This document shows, in pieces, positions 22,153 to 34,459 of a DNA stretch of 64,000 nt. The notes beneath the pieces are model-generated. The model ran no database searches. It was not told the origin of the DNA and saw nothing but the letters and a program-made list of their open reading frames with translations. The translations under genes and the position numbers were made by a program. The DNA is from Isoetes taiwanensis (lineage: Eukaryota; Streptophyta; Lycopodiopsida; Isoetales; Isoetaceae), in the NCBI GenBank assembly GCA_021234155.1, contig JAJEKV010000002.1:5530405-5594404 (forward strand), in the 5' to 3' direction. How positions within the stretch are numbered: position 1 is the first letter of the stretch; the number at the start of each line of letters is the position of its first letter.

Positions 22153-22960
22153 CTAGTAACAATTTGAAGTGGTTGTTGTTTAATTGCCAGCGAGAATAAG
22201 CAATGTGGCTTGGAGGGGCGAGGAAAGTGGGATGCTTCCATGGCATTTTTACATTAAGTGCCTGGAAAAGAACATGTTTGACATGGCTTTCTCACTTTGC
22301 TCATCTTTGTTGCAGTATATAACCATAGCATCTCTCCTACCAGAGTATCTCATATCATAGCATATTTCCTGCCATTATGATCAAGTTTTTTTTTTTTACC
22401 ATGTCTGCATATGAAGTATCATCTATGTATTAGTTCAACAATCAAGATTTGCTAAAGCTGAACAATAAGGCACAAAAAGTTGAATAGTGGGATGCTGCCA
22501 AATCTAATGATATTTCAATTCTTATGTAAGTGGAGATTAGTTAACATAAGGAAATAATCGGGCTAGACTACAGGCTAGAAAAAAACGTGGGAAAGGAAAG
22601 ATCATAAAAACTAAAATATTTTAGAGATTTACTGCTTCCTTGGGAACTTATACAATCTAGCAAAACTTGTTGAGTGCATATTTGATGTTGTCTTCTTGAG
22701 CTTTTTTTTACTTTGGGGAGCTTATTTTCTAAGCTTATTTAGCATACATTCGAACCGAGAAGCAATACTAAAGAAGCAATAGTCATTGTTGCTTGCTGCA
22801 AATATAAATATGAATTTGCGTGCTAAATAGAACTGGTAATGTTTCTTTAGTATTTGGTCATGATCTACGACATATGCATCCTACGACATATACATCCTAA
22901 TAAGATTCTATCACATGGTAGCATAGAACAAACCACATTTTTTAGAGTACCAATTTGAAT
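22153..22960. other. No gene recognised
   Basis: This AT-rich sequence may form the body of the candidate Helitron. No coding signal is visible. Confidence 0.35.
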
Positions 22961-22961
22961 G

Positions 22962-23132
22962 TTAAATTATTGATTATCATGCATGATCCCTGTTGCAAAC
23001 CAAGTTTGTAGAGTTAATCATGTGAGTTACTATATAATATAGCCATGCATTTTGTGTGTTGAAATATTAATTACCATAATGATCATTATTGCAAACCAAG
23101 TTTGTGGAGTTATTATTCTATATAGCCATTCA
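22962..23132. repeat. Diverged tandem duplication, period ~96
   Basis: GCAAACCAAGTTTGT(A/G)GAGTTA occurs at about 22,995 and again at about 23,091, with matching flanks (ATATAGCCAT and nearby words). It is a two-copy local duplication. Confidence 0.6.
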
Positions 23133-25050
23133 TGCATACTTGTTGATCGTTACATGTCATCAATTATCCATGGAGCAATACCATGTAAAGCCAAGTCTTT
23201 GATGTAGGCATAAATGCACGATGCTTGTTTGATCAATTACCTGGAGCAATATCATAGAAAGCTTAATCCTTTTATACAATTTTTTTGTTGAAAGACGACT
23301 ATAACAACGGTCACACATATGCATTTTGACTTACAATTAATCAAAAATATTTTGAGACCAGACGAAGCCATAAATTGGTAATTATTCTTTTTACACCTTA
23401 CTCTTTTCTAGCAACAGATAGGATCCATGTTCTTGTCTAGGCTTCTATCTTTGCTTTCCTGAACAACTTAAGATAAGATAAGATACGCAATAGAATGCAT
23501 AGTTATGCTCTGGCTTGAGGAACAAACAAAAGAATATCTCTTAATACATTTTAAAAAGAGCAACATTTAAAAGAGCAATAAAAGAAAATGTAGGGAAGTT
23601 TATGCAAACATGAAACTGGAACTAACTTAATAGTTAAGATAAAAATAGATGCCTAGTTGATGCCTAGTTGCCACATTTTGCATTTATATGTGTACGACGT
23701 GAAAGTGTTATTACATCGTGGTGCCAGCACAGCCACTGGATAAGGACGCGCTTGTCCCTGCATGAGAATATGAGAAGTACAGCCTTCTCCAGAGTCTCTG
23801 GTGCCTTGCAAGTACGATAACTCTTTCAACAACTAATCAATGCTGCTCACCAGGGTAATTCAAGAATTTCATATTGCTCACTGACACCATTCATTCATGA
23901 ATTTAAAGTCAAAGACAAAGAATTGCTCTCCCATGAACTCCAACTTGATAAAATTGCACTTTTCCTGGTCCTTCTAGATGATACGCCAACATGCATGTTG
24001 CAAGGACAAAAGAACGCAGTGCCAAATAATAATTCTCTTAAGGCTATGAATATATAGATGAGATCAAGGCTGCATTGGATAGTAGAGCCATAGCTGTAAG
24101 GGGCTCTGTATTTCTGGTAACGTGTCTTATTAACCCTGCTCATTTTCATTCTAATCTGCAAATAGAATATGTAATTGATTCCCTGCAGACAATTATTCTA
24201 ATTTTTCCTCAGCATATTTGGCTTGATTCATCCTTATGCAATAGTGCTTTCTATAAATTGCTCCTTTTAGAGGGCTTAATCATCCGAAAGAATTGGTTCT
24301 ATGGGATTTATTGATGAGCTGTCCATGTGTGTCTCATGGACTGAGTTGTTTGAGCACATGCCTGAGCGAGGTGTGGTCTTCATATACTGCTAGGATTGTG
24401 GCATGTAATCCGACTGTAACGTTGGGGCATTGATTCAAAAAGTTGGAAGATCCTCCTCAAGTTGAAATTGATGCAAGCTGAATAAGGTTGCTGCGCATTG
24501 CGCTGAATAACATATGCTGTTACTACTACGTTCTTTATTGTTATCTGTTTAAACAATTTCAGGGCACAAGCCACCTTCAATGGCATTTGTTCAAAAAGCT
24601 GAAGAGCCTTCTAGGTCTAGCACAATCTATAATCTGGAGTTCTAGGAGCTGTTTTCGGCGGTGAAGCAGGCTTGAAGATCTCAAGCCCATGTTTAAGCTT
24701 ATAATGACGGAATCTGTGTACTATGCAACATATTGTGATCGCTTCTTACAGAAGTGTCTAGAGCTCCACACTTGAATGAATTTATATTAAGTCCAGAGTA
24801 AAACAATATAATTATGGAAAGACTTACCTCCTGCCGATAGGGCTTTGTACACTTCCTTAATTGAAGGACGATCCGGGATATGTCAATTGGAACTCGCAAG
24901 CTTTGAGGAACCGCTCTTAAAAAATGAGACCCTGCATGTGAGCGTAAGCCTACACAAAAATTTCCAGATATACGGGCTTCGGAATAGATTAGACATAATT
25001 GCTATCATGTGAGAGAGTCTGCAATTTAAACTGATAAGAATCACCAACTG
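23133..25050. other. No gene recognised
   Basis: Only short open frames without recognisable motifs occur on both strands. No repeat structure stands out. Confidence 0.4.
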
Positions 25051-25051
25051 T

Positions 25052-25281
25052 GAAGAATAACCTCTGCAGAATAAACAAAGTGAATATAGATTGACTCCTT
25101 TAAAACAGACTGAATACAGATTGATGGCGGCGTCTCTAGAATTGAAGAAACGAAGGCTCTGCCATTGAAGAATAACCTCTGCAGAACAAACAAACAGATT
25201 GAATACAGATTGTCTCCTTTGAAACAGATTGATACAGATTGATGGCAGCATTTCTAGAAATGAAGAAACGAAGGCATGAAC
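25052..25281. repeat. Tandem duplication, period ~115
   Basis: GAAGAATAACCTCTGCAGAA starts at 25,052 and recurs at 25,167. The body (ACAGATTGATGGC near 25,117 and 25,232, GAAGAAACGAAGGC at the end) also repeats. On the minus strand this creates a 158-codon open frame (24,883-25,359) that I regard as a by-product of the duplication. Confidence 0.8.
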
Positions 25282-25659
25282 GAATGCGCATATGAGAATG
25301 TGAACCCTAGTGACATATATGTTTATGCAAGATAATTTGCTTTGTCCAATCTGTTTCATATTTCCTCACTATTATTTCCACAAGCCCAATAATTTCCACT
25401 AAAGCTCAATTCTGTTCTCCACTACACACATGTTGCCCAAAAGTCAAGAGACCACCGTTATCAACCTTCACAGTCCTGATTGGCCTTCTTTCTTTCAATT
25501 GAGTAAAAAAAGGGTAGTGCTCATCCAGTTTTTCCATTTCGTCTGTGCAGAGCCATGAAGTTTGAGCAATATCCAAAACCATTTACAGGTAAATAATATC
25601 GCCGACTTAAATTATACTTCAGCCACAATATACAATGATGCATTACCTTTCACTTTGGA

Positions 25660-26275
25660 TCATAACACGTGGACAACTTATTCAGATTATTTCTCTGAAA
25701 CGTTTGGAAACAATTATCAGAAGACACAGAAGCAATTTTGTATAACATCTTCATCTAGTCACATGGCAATCTCAACAAGGTAAAGATACTTGCAAGAAAT
25801 TCTACTTCAAACAAATGCAAGTTCAAAAGACAACAAAGTTTGAGCAGCAAAAATATCTCCATTTGGCCTCTAAGCTTGGCAACCACGTGCTATCCAAGAA
25901 CTTCTGGTTGCTTTCTCTAAGCCACAAGAAAGGTCATTCATTACAGTCTACTTCGGACCATGAGATGCTTTAAAAACCCTGATGTATGTAGTTATCAGAC
26001 GGGGACAATTTATTCAGATTATTTTCCCACAATGTGTGAAAACAATCGAGTATCAGAAGACATGAAAACAATTTTGTATAAAATCTTCATCAACTACAAA
26101 GTGCTCCAGGTTAGTAAAGTTCAGTCACATGGCAATCTCAGGAAGCTAAAGATGGCTGCAAGAAATTCAACTTCAAATAAATGCAATTCAAAAGACAACA
26201 CAGTCAACAAATTTTTGCAGTATGAAGATCTCCATTTGGCCTCTAATCTTGGCAATCACATGCTATCATTGTGAA
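25660..26275. repeat. Tandem duplication, period ~330
   Basis: The block at about 25,670-25,905 is repeated at about 26,002-26,270. Shared words include TTATTCAGATTATTT, ATCAGAAGACA (25,716 and 26,052), TCACATGGCAATCTCA and ATCTCCATTTGGCCTCTAA. Copies differ by small indels and are roughly 80-85% alike by eye. Confidence 0.75.
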
Positions 26276-26554
26276 TGATCTTATATTGTACCCCTATTAA
26301 CAACTTTATTTCTAACTGTGTTAATATGCACCTCTAATTGCCTTCCCTAAGCCACAGGAAAGATCAATTATCATTGCCTTTAACTTCCACATAAGATCGA
26401 ATAAATGATGCATTGAAAATTAATGCACTGTATGAATCTTTACCTGGTTGGCATACCATGCTGAAGCAATCACTGTCTTTGTTTAAGATCTTGTCATATC
26501 AACTGGGTACATGGAGGGGTACATGGAGAACACCAAGCGCATAGTCTGCAGAAG

Positions 26555-26790
26555 GCCTTAATGCACCCTGCTTTTCCATATTTACATAGTCATCTGATGA
26601 TGTCCATCTTTATGTGCCAAATGCAAATGAGGACCCCGTCTGCTCGTCGCCTTGAAGAGGGCACATTCAAGCACAATCAGAATGCCTTAGTGCACCCTGC
26701 TTTTCCATGTTAATATAGTCATCTAATGTTGTCCATTTTTATGTGCCAAATGAGAACTCCATCTGTTAGTCACCTTCACAATCAAAATTC
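26555..26790. repeat. Tandem duplication, period ~128
   Basis: A(A/G)TGCACCCTGCTTTTCCAT begins at 26,561 and 26,689. Both copies are followed by ATAGTCATCT, GTCCAT and TTTATGTGCCAAATG. Confidence 0.75.
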
Positions 26791-28543
26791 ACTATAAGAG
26801 AAACTGAAGTTGAAGTGCCGCGCACATCTAACGCTGAAGTGCAAAACTAATGCTGCAAAACTAAGATCTGACGCACAAAACTAAGTTCTGGTGCACATCT
26901 GATGTTCAAAGATAAACACTGTTCATGCAGCCATAGCCAAAGCTCCATGGCGAAAAGTATTTGAAAAGCTCTATAGCGTTGGGGGAGACAGAGATCCTAT
27001 GAGCGGACTAATCCAGAGATTGTCATCTTCATGTATGCAGATACTGGAGAGCCTCTGTGTAGCCATTTACAAACCTTGGAAAAATCAGTCATTTTTGCTG
27101 AGGAAGAGAACCTGATGCTGAAATATATAGCGGTAGCTCCATGTTCATGGCCATGCAAATGAAACAAATTGCAATAACTCCAATGGCCTAAAATCCGAAT
27201 CAAGCTCTAGAACATGGCTCAGATGTGAGAAAAGCCCACAATTTCAACCACGGAAGATCTTAGGGATATCACGAACTGCCGTTGAGGAAGACTTTTGCAA
27301 GAGTATGGCTTCAAAGACGCCCTGGAAGCCTGCAAACAAATAAACAAAGAGAGTTACATCCCGTCAAACGAAAAATAAAAAACACTCTATTGAAGGCGAT
27401 CATCTAGAATCTACCATCAATGATTTTGGATGAGCATCTCTGCAGTTCGTCCCGACGCCATTACCAGACCATAATGCCTAAATAAGAAGAATAAAATCTT
27501 CATCCATAACTGCATGTGCTCAGCAACTGTGGCAAGCATGCAGCTAGAATAAGAAATCTTTGGGACAGATAGCCCAAGCCACTAAATCCCAAAGCCCCAA
27601 AACCATAACAAATTAATTTTCTGAAATTTTTGGATTATCGGAATTTTTTTCTGGCATCCAAACACCTTAAAATCTTTGGAAATCATTAAAACAAAATTCC
27701 AAAAATATTTTCCACCATACCGGAAAATCCCAAATTAACAAGATTGATTGATACAAGAGACTATGGATGAGTTAGATGTACAATAATAATTATCAATTGA
27801 ATTGGATAATGCGTTCTTATTGTGAATTAAACAAAGAAAGCCACAGAACTGCAATAGAACTGCCATTCCTTTGAAGGGATGTTGCTATTTTGAGATTATA
27901 CCTTTATGCTCAATTTCTTGTTGCTTCTTTTCCATCAGTATTCTCTTAATCTGGATTTTTTTTCTTTTTCTATTGTGTCCTTCATTGATGGAGCGGTCAA
28001 TATTGGCCAAAAATGTGCCTTTTTTATGCCCCGAGGTAGCAATAATTGGATATAAACCTTCATTACTGGTTATTTATGATTTCTATGTATTGTTCCTCTA
28101 TTTCTTGGTGTGGCATTGTCCAGCTCACTGAATATTATTTTTTCCATTTGGTTCGGTGTTTATGTGGGATGAAATGCCTTCTTTTTATCTAACGCCTATG
28201 CACTTGGGTAGGATGCCATGAGAACAAATTGGCAATCCAGTGTACTGTTAATAATGCTTGAAGCCAGGGCCATGCTGGTTTAACTTCTGGACAAGAGGCA
28301 ATGCTCAAGTCTTTTGACATCTGAAAGGCGAAGCCAGCATACTGCAGAGTTGCAAGGATCATAGTGATGCCGCAAGGCATTTACGCACAAACTCCCATGT
28401 AAGAATTTCCACCAAAGTACAGAAACTTTAGGATGGAGCAGCTTATCCCAAAGCCAATGCCATGTATGAGTTCTCTGGGTTCTGGGATCTGCAATTGCCA
28501 TCCATTTGGCAATGGGAGAGGATGTGGAGCTAAGAAAAGATGG
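26791..28543. other. No gene recognised
   Basis: Short direct repeats near 26,815-26,905 (GACGCACAAAACTAAG-like) are visible, along with scattered open frames up to 136 codons. I see no support for a gene. Confidence 0.4.
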
Positions 28544-28548
28544 TATAT
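28544..28548. repeat. Gypsy target-site duplication, left (TATAT)
   Basis: TATAT immediately precedes the left LTR and recurs immediately after the right LTR at 41,862-41,866. A 5-bp duplication is usual for Ty3/gypsy integration. Confidence 0.9.
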
Positions 28549-30154
28549 TGTGACGTCCCCTCACTCCTTTATACATGCCCCAAGATCGCATCAAGGAGGA
28601 GCATTCCCCGGCAAATACCGGCCTGGGGGCCATCCACCTGACTCCATTCCCATGGGGGCAGAGCCAGCAAGGGAAGAGTGGATGTGTCATTCATCCGTCT
28701 TCCATCGGATCGACCTATCTGCGGAAGCGTAACAAACAAACGTGAGCACAACTAACAATATACAACATAATCACCATAACAATAGCAACATCACAGAGTC
28801 AGCAATACCTTCATAACAATAATACAAAGGGAAGGTCCTACCTGTGCTCACTCAAGGGGATGACTGGATACCTAGGCCTCCGTTGAGTTGCAAGGTAAAA
28901 TGTAATTCATGGCGTATGGATTTGGCTGGCATAGAACATGGCTTAGGTAGTCCACTCCATCCGCCCTTTCCCATGCACACTTTGGGTGGAGTAGGTCAAA
29001 AGTGTTGGGACTTGGCCAGAGTCTCGCCGGGTGAATAGCCGAGGGGCTACCTACCGCTGGGTTGCATCTCCCCAACCAGATGAGGCAGGAAGAGAGCTGC
29101 CTCTCCTCCGTGAGGTATCCATGCTCATCGCAGCGGCTAGAGGGACACGCCCTTATTCGACTTGAACTCACCGGAAGGTCATATCCACCACCCCACGAAA
29201 GTGTCCGAGCTCATGCCTTGCCCCACACGCTAGCTGGCAAGCCATTAAGCCTAGCCTAGACAAAAGACCCCGATAGGCTTTACTACCGTGAGGGGTCGGC
29301 CTCATGATGAGACAAGTTCCTCCTTATCAACCGGCCTTGCCCCTTCACCCACAGCCAGGTGGGCTCCTGTGCACGGGCCGCATTTATGTGGGAACTAAGG
29401 TGCTATGCTAGGAGCATCTTCTACACAGCCTTTAGGTCTCTACCCCCCTTCCCACAACAAGGAGATCACAGAGTAGAATACATACAATATCACAGAACAG
29501 AGATAGAGAATCATATCAATCTACCTACTTAACATCCAATGTTAGGTTCATTCGTTAGAGTCTCAGATCTAGGGATCTACAAGGCTTCCAGAGATGATCT
29601 AACATACTAAACCGGCATATTGCCATGCCTAAAGACGGTTTTGCACAACAGAACAACTAGATACCTGCTCCTTGGCTTGCTCCCCGATCCTGGAAAGCGC
29701 CCATGCTCCCCGATCTTGTCAAGACATTTGCTACTCAAAGAACTTTTGTGTAAACTGACTTTTTGAACCTGGCAATGCGATTCGAAGCCTACCTTGGTAG
29801 AATTGGCCCGGAAAGCCCTAATTAGTAAAGAGGAAAGAAAGCTCTAGAAAACCCTAATTGGCAAAGTGAAAGGAGAGCTAGGGTCTAGGGTTTTAGCCCT
29901 TATATAGACCCTATCTAGGTTAGGGCATCCACATGGGCAAATGGCTTTAAGCCATTTGGAAATGGATGAACAAGGAACCTTTTGTTGTGTATGTTTAATT
30001 ACATACCCAACATCCAAGGTTGCCCCCTAGGTGCAACCTTTAGCTCCTAGGTGCAACGTTGTCCTATTTCTCAAGTACATGTCACTTGTGACATGTACGC
30101 GTGAGACGGCAAAGATAATATACGATTAGGGCATATATTATGCCGAACGCCACA
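28549..30154 (-). repeat. Gypsy 3' LTR (left)
   Basis: A 1,606-base LTR bounded by TGTGACG at the left and CGCCACA at the right, with inverted termini. A minus-strand TATA word (complement of TTATATA at 29,900-29,906) lies about 250 bases from the U3 end. A short palindrome with 11-base arms is at 30,075-30,098. It matches the right LTR closely, and most differences cluster at CAG/CTG sites. Confidence 0.93.
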
Positions 30155-30167
30155 TTCTCCCCACCTT
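30155..30167 (-). promoter_or_regulatory. Polypurine tract of the gypsy element
   Basis: On the minus strand AAGGTGGGGAGAA ends exactly at the 3' LTR. This is where plus-strand DNA synthesis would be primed. Confidence 0.75.
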
Positions 30168-31250
30168 GACTTGATGTCGTCCTCAACATTACGCTGCCTC
30201 CCCACCTTGGGTACCAGATATCACGCAATTACAACACTTACATATCCATATTATATTAATCACCTCGTAATATTTATAGTTTATCAGAATTGTACTATGG
30301 TGAGAGGCTCTTCCGGCCCTCTACTTCATAATCGACTATAAACAAAATTAACATCAATTATAGCTTTAAGGTTTTAACTAAAACTTCGCCGCCTCCTCAC
30401 ACAACACATTATGGCAAAACTATGCGTTGAGTTCTTTTGTAGCGCTACCCTCCCCGCTTCGGTCCATCTAGTTGCCTCATAGGATGTAACGCCACGTTAG
30501 TATATATTTAATTATTATTATAAGGGTTGGTTGTAAGGGAACCACCCATTAATTACAATTATATGGATGCAAGGCATATCTCTTAAGATAGGAAGATTAT
30601 GTTTCTCCCATCCCGTCGAAAAGATAGCCTTATATGCCTATATGCGCCATGCCTACACCTCTAGTTGCCCGGCGTGGAGGATATCCTTCCCGTGATATGG
30701 GGCGTGAAGGATAGATTCCTCCTATCAAAGCATATATGGGGCTAAAGGTGCTTTTCCTATCAATGCATCTCTCAATGACCTCCTTCGAGGTCGCTCATCG
30801 CGGGGGTAAGTAGACTTCTAATCTACCTTCCACTCAAACAAGCGAAAACGGTCATGCCTACATTGACATTACACCGCCCTAGAGAGCAACCGTGAGTGGT
30901 CTCATCATCGCAGAATAACGATGCAACCCATGCCTAGCATAGGCTGCATCGCGTGATTAGCCTTAGCTACACATGCTTAACTCTAAACCCAAATCGACAT
31001 GCCCGAGCGATTTCTTGGTTGTTGATGTCGACTACTTCCGGACGAAATGACCCTTTGCTTTGCTCCATAAAGTCGGGTATCGTTTCTTAAGATCGACTCA
31101 AGTACCCACGCATGCCTTCCATCGGTAAGTGCTTCCACTTCACAAGGTATTGGAGGAATTTTGACCTTCTTGTCTTCTTATAAGATCTATTAAGAAGGAC
31201 TTAGGAACGATTTCAATATGCTCGGCCCGGCCATCTCTAAAAACTCGTTT
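30168..31250 (-). other. Gypsy region between integrase and 3' LTR
   Basis: About 1.1 kb without a recognised domain. It may include the decayed C-terminal tail of the polyprotein and 3' untranslated sequence. CAG and CTG are almost absent (five between 30,121 and 31,020). Confidence 0.45.
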
Positions 31251-32520
31251 GTCTCCAATATTTCCTCGGGTTTGGGGTGTGCCTCTTTTAGCAAACTTAC
31301 GCGGAAAACCTTATGTATCTTGAGATGTGCCGGCAAGTCCAACTTGTAGGATTGGTTCTCTCTTCTCTATTATTCAAGGGTCCAGCCCATCTTGGAGCAA
31401 GCTTCTTGCAATTGCCGACGCGGAGCTTGGCCTGCTTGACTTTGATCTTCAACCACACTTTGTCTCCCACTTCAAATTCTCTTTACCGTCCTATGCTTGT
31501 CTACGATGGCACACGCTCGCTTCTTTGCCGCAAGGAGATATCCTCTCACTTCCTTCACCAAGTCTTGCATTTCCAAAGCATCTGGCGGGAGACTTCCACC
31601 TTGGACCACGTGGTTGTGCCAAGTATCCGGGGGTAAGACACCGATACCGTAATTAATCATAAAAGGACTCATCCGGGATGACTCGCTGGTTTGTTGTAGG
31701 CAAACTCTACTAGGTAGATGAAATCATCCCACTTGGATTGCTTGTTCCATACATAGCTTCTTAACATATCTTCGATGATCCTGTTTGTCCTCTCCGCCCC
31801 CACCATCCGTTTGGGGATGATATGCCGTGCTCATCGAAAAGCTTCGCCCTGGATGGTGGTGAATAGGTCCCGCCAAAAGGCACTCATAAACTTGAGTCTC
31901 TATCCGGAGATTATCTCCCTTGGCATGCCATGGAGCCTAAAAATCTCCTTTTTAACAAATAGGTTGGTCAGGTCTAATGTCAGATTTCGTTGTCGCAAGA
32001 CGGCACAAAGTGTGCCATCTTTGACAACTTATCTACTACCACCATCAAGGCATCTTTGCCCCTTTTTGCCGTTCTTGGGAGTCCCTGTAATAAAATCCAT
32101 ACTTATCACCTCCCACTTAGCATTTGGCACGGGCAATGGTTCCAAGGCACGGGATCCGAGCTGTTCCGCCTTTGTCTGGCGGCATATCCGCACTCTCTAA
32201 TATATCTTGCTATTTCCTTCTTCATGCCGGGCCAATAATAATCGCTTTAATCTTGAAATATGTCTTCATGAACCCGCATGCCTCGCTATGGGACTATTGT
32301 GTGTATCATTCAAAATAAGCTTTCTAACTGGCGAAGATTTTGGTACACACAATTTGTTTTATAATATAGCAAGTTCCCTTCCTTCTTATAGTGCTCGAAC
32401 ATCTCCCTTTCCTTGTCGGCCCCGGCCTCTTTGGAAAGGCTCGCCCAAACTTCCTTGAAGTCGAGGTCCGCTCGGCAATGCTTCCTCAATCTTCTTGCCA
32501 AACTCACTTACAAGTGTTGA
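31251..32520 (-). pseudogene. Gypsy integrase with C-terminal region, frameshifted
   Basis: In minus-strand order: a segment consistent with the integrase N-terminal zinc-binding region near 32,200-32,500; a core segment near 31,870-31,960 (LHGMPRE); RIIEDMLRSYVWNKQSKWDD and VEFAYNK near 31,690-31,775, the usual end of the core; then a C-terminal part (LAAKKRACAIVDKHR near 31,475-31,540; SYKLDLPAHLKIHKVFRVSL near 31,290-31,360). Integrase inserts the DNA copy into the genome. Frame changes occur every few tens of codons. I did not identify a chromodomain. Confidence 0.85.
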
Positions 32521-32639
32521 TATGGCGTTACAATGAATTGGTTGCCAAGGGCTTCACGGAAAGGGCTTCGGCAACCACATTGAGCTTCCCCGGCTTATAA
32601 CTTATCTCAAAGTCATATTCTTCCAAGAATTCCATCCAT

Positions 32640-32925
32640 CTCCTTTGCCTCAAATTAAGGAGCGGCTGCGTAAATATATATTGAGGCTTTGATGATCTGT
32701 ATCTAACCGAATTTTCTTCCCAATAAATAATGCCTCCAAATTCTTAAAGCCCTTACTATAGCCGGGGAGCTCGATCATGCGTTGGGTAGCCGCTGCTGGG
32801 CCGTTCAACTTCTTGGAATCATAGGCTACTACTTTTTCCTCGCATGAGGATTGCTTTGTTGCTATCCCGCTAGCATCTGTTGCTACAAGCTTATCTTTGG
32901 TCGGATCCGGCAAGACCAATACCGG
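32640..32925 (-). pseudogene. Gypsy RNase H domain
   Basis: The minus-strand frame reads LVATDASGIA at its start and RLDTDHQSLNIYL at its end. These are the TDAS and TDHxSL signatures of the RT-linked RNase H of Ty3/gypsy, which degrades the RNA strand during reverse transcription. An 89-codon stretch is open; the flanks are frameshifted. Confidence 0.88.
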
Positions 32926-33089
32926 GCGCCGGCCGTCAAAGCTTCCTTTAGCGTCTCAAATGCTTTTACGGGCCTTGTTTTGCCAATGGGCTGCCCAATC
33001 TTTTATCCTCCCACCTTTTGTGAGATCCGTTACGGCGCCGCTACCTTGGCAAAATTCTTGACAAATCTTCTATAATAGCACGCTAGCCC

Positions 33090-33900
33090 TAGGAAGCTCC
33101 TCGACTTCATCGTATTCTTTGGTGCCGCCAGCCCGATCCGCGGCTTCTATCTTTGCGGGGTATGTGGAAATGCCTTCTGGCGTGATCCGTGCCCCAAGTA
33201 CTCCGCTCAAGGCGGCGCGAAGTGCCCCCGATAACCAGAAAGAGTTGATGCCTTCTTAACTTTTCAAGCACCTTCCTCAAATGTTGGGCGTGCTCCTCCT
33301 GGACTTCTTTGTACACCAAGATATCGTCGAAGAAGACTATGATGAAGGAATCCGTAAATTCGCCGAAGACGCCGTTCATTAATCTCATGAATGTTGCTGG
33401 TGCATTAGACAATCCAAAGGGCATAATCGCGGAACTCATAGTGCCCATATCTTGTCCTCAACATTTTGTCTTTATGAATGTCTTCCTCCTTGATCCTAAT
33501 CGGTGATATCCCCGATCCAGAGATCTATTTTGGAGAAGATCTTTTGCTCCCCACAGGAATCGATCCATTAAGTCATCGACCTAGGCAAGGCATACTTATT
33601 TTGATGGTGTGCTTATTTAACTGGCGGTAATCAATGCACATCCTAAGGCTGCCATCCTTCTTCTTCACAAAGAGAATAGGGCTCCTAAGCGGGAGACACT
33701 AGGTCTTATGAACCCTAGGTCTAGCAATTCTTGCAACCGCTTCTTTAGCTCTCAACTCCCTCGGTTGACATCCTATAAGGTGCCTTGCTTGTAGGCTTTC
33801 GGTCCCGTGTTCAAGTGCTATTTCACACTCGACTCCTCTATAGGGCTAAGTCGCTTAATCTCATCCGGGGGAACAAGTCGTGAAATTCCTCGATCAACTT
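33090..33900 (-). pseudogene. Gypsy reverse transcriptase domain
   Basis: The minus-strand translation has IMPFGLSNAPATFMRLMN followed by FIIVFFDDILVY. The catalytic Asp pair is encoded at 33,323-33,328 and LRKVLEKLRRHQLF comes next. This is the classic Ty3/gypsy RT core. Frame is lost right after the LVY of the catalytic block and again after HQLF. The expected upstream fingers region (to about 33,900) is present only as scattered pieces. Confidence 0.92.
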
Positions 33901-34299
33901 TGCTATTGGCACGGGAAGCTTGCTAGATTCTTTGATCTCTTTATTTCTCTCCGGCCTCGATCTTGGAGCTCAAGCTTAAGGAGAGATAGGCCACCTGGCG
34001 CTTTCTTATGCACTTAAGCAATTTTTTCGCTACTCATGCATTGCATGATTGGGGTTACTTTTACCCGTGGATTTCGATGACTTTGCCCTCCGGCGTTGTT
34101 TAAGGTCACCTTACGCTTTCCCACAATCGATGATTGCTCCTGCGCCGGGTCCAAGATATTCCATTCCAATAATGAGATCGGACTTGCCTATATTCATGAC
34201 TTCCGCCTCCCAACGCAACATTAACACCGGCAAGTCTACATTGAAGTTTATTCTCTTCCCCACAGATGCCTAATTGCTCCATTGGCTAACACCACGGCC

Positions 34300-34450
34300 C
34301 TGGCTTGGACTTTAACGCTTCAACTTCAACATGCTTTTTACCATCCTAGGGGATGCAAAATTATGACCGCCTTCCGAGTCTATCAATACTATAAAGGATT
34401 TCTCTTGGGCTTTTTTCGTCGTTGAGATCACTTTTATAATTGACTTTTCG
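34300..34450 (-). pseudogene. Gypsy aspartic protease
   Basis: FIVLIDSEGGHNFASPRMV near 34,340-34,400 corresponds to the LIDSG-type active site of retrotransposon proteases; an altered 'DSEGG' replaces DSG. It lies between gag and RT as expected. Confidence 0.7.
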
Positions 34451-34459
34451 CATTCCTCA

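Noticed and set aside
22136-22160. Plus-strand Helitron end (hairpin followed directly by CTAG at 22,153)
   Set aside because: A CTAG does follow the hairpin on the plus strand with no spacer. The minus-strand reading has the usual several-base spacer before CTAG, so I preferred it.
24883-25359. 158-codon minus-strand ORF
   Set aside because: It spans a tandem duplication whose period leaves the frame open. It has no motif and a repeated composition.
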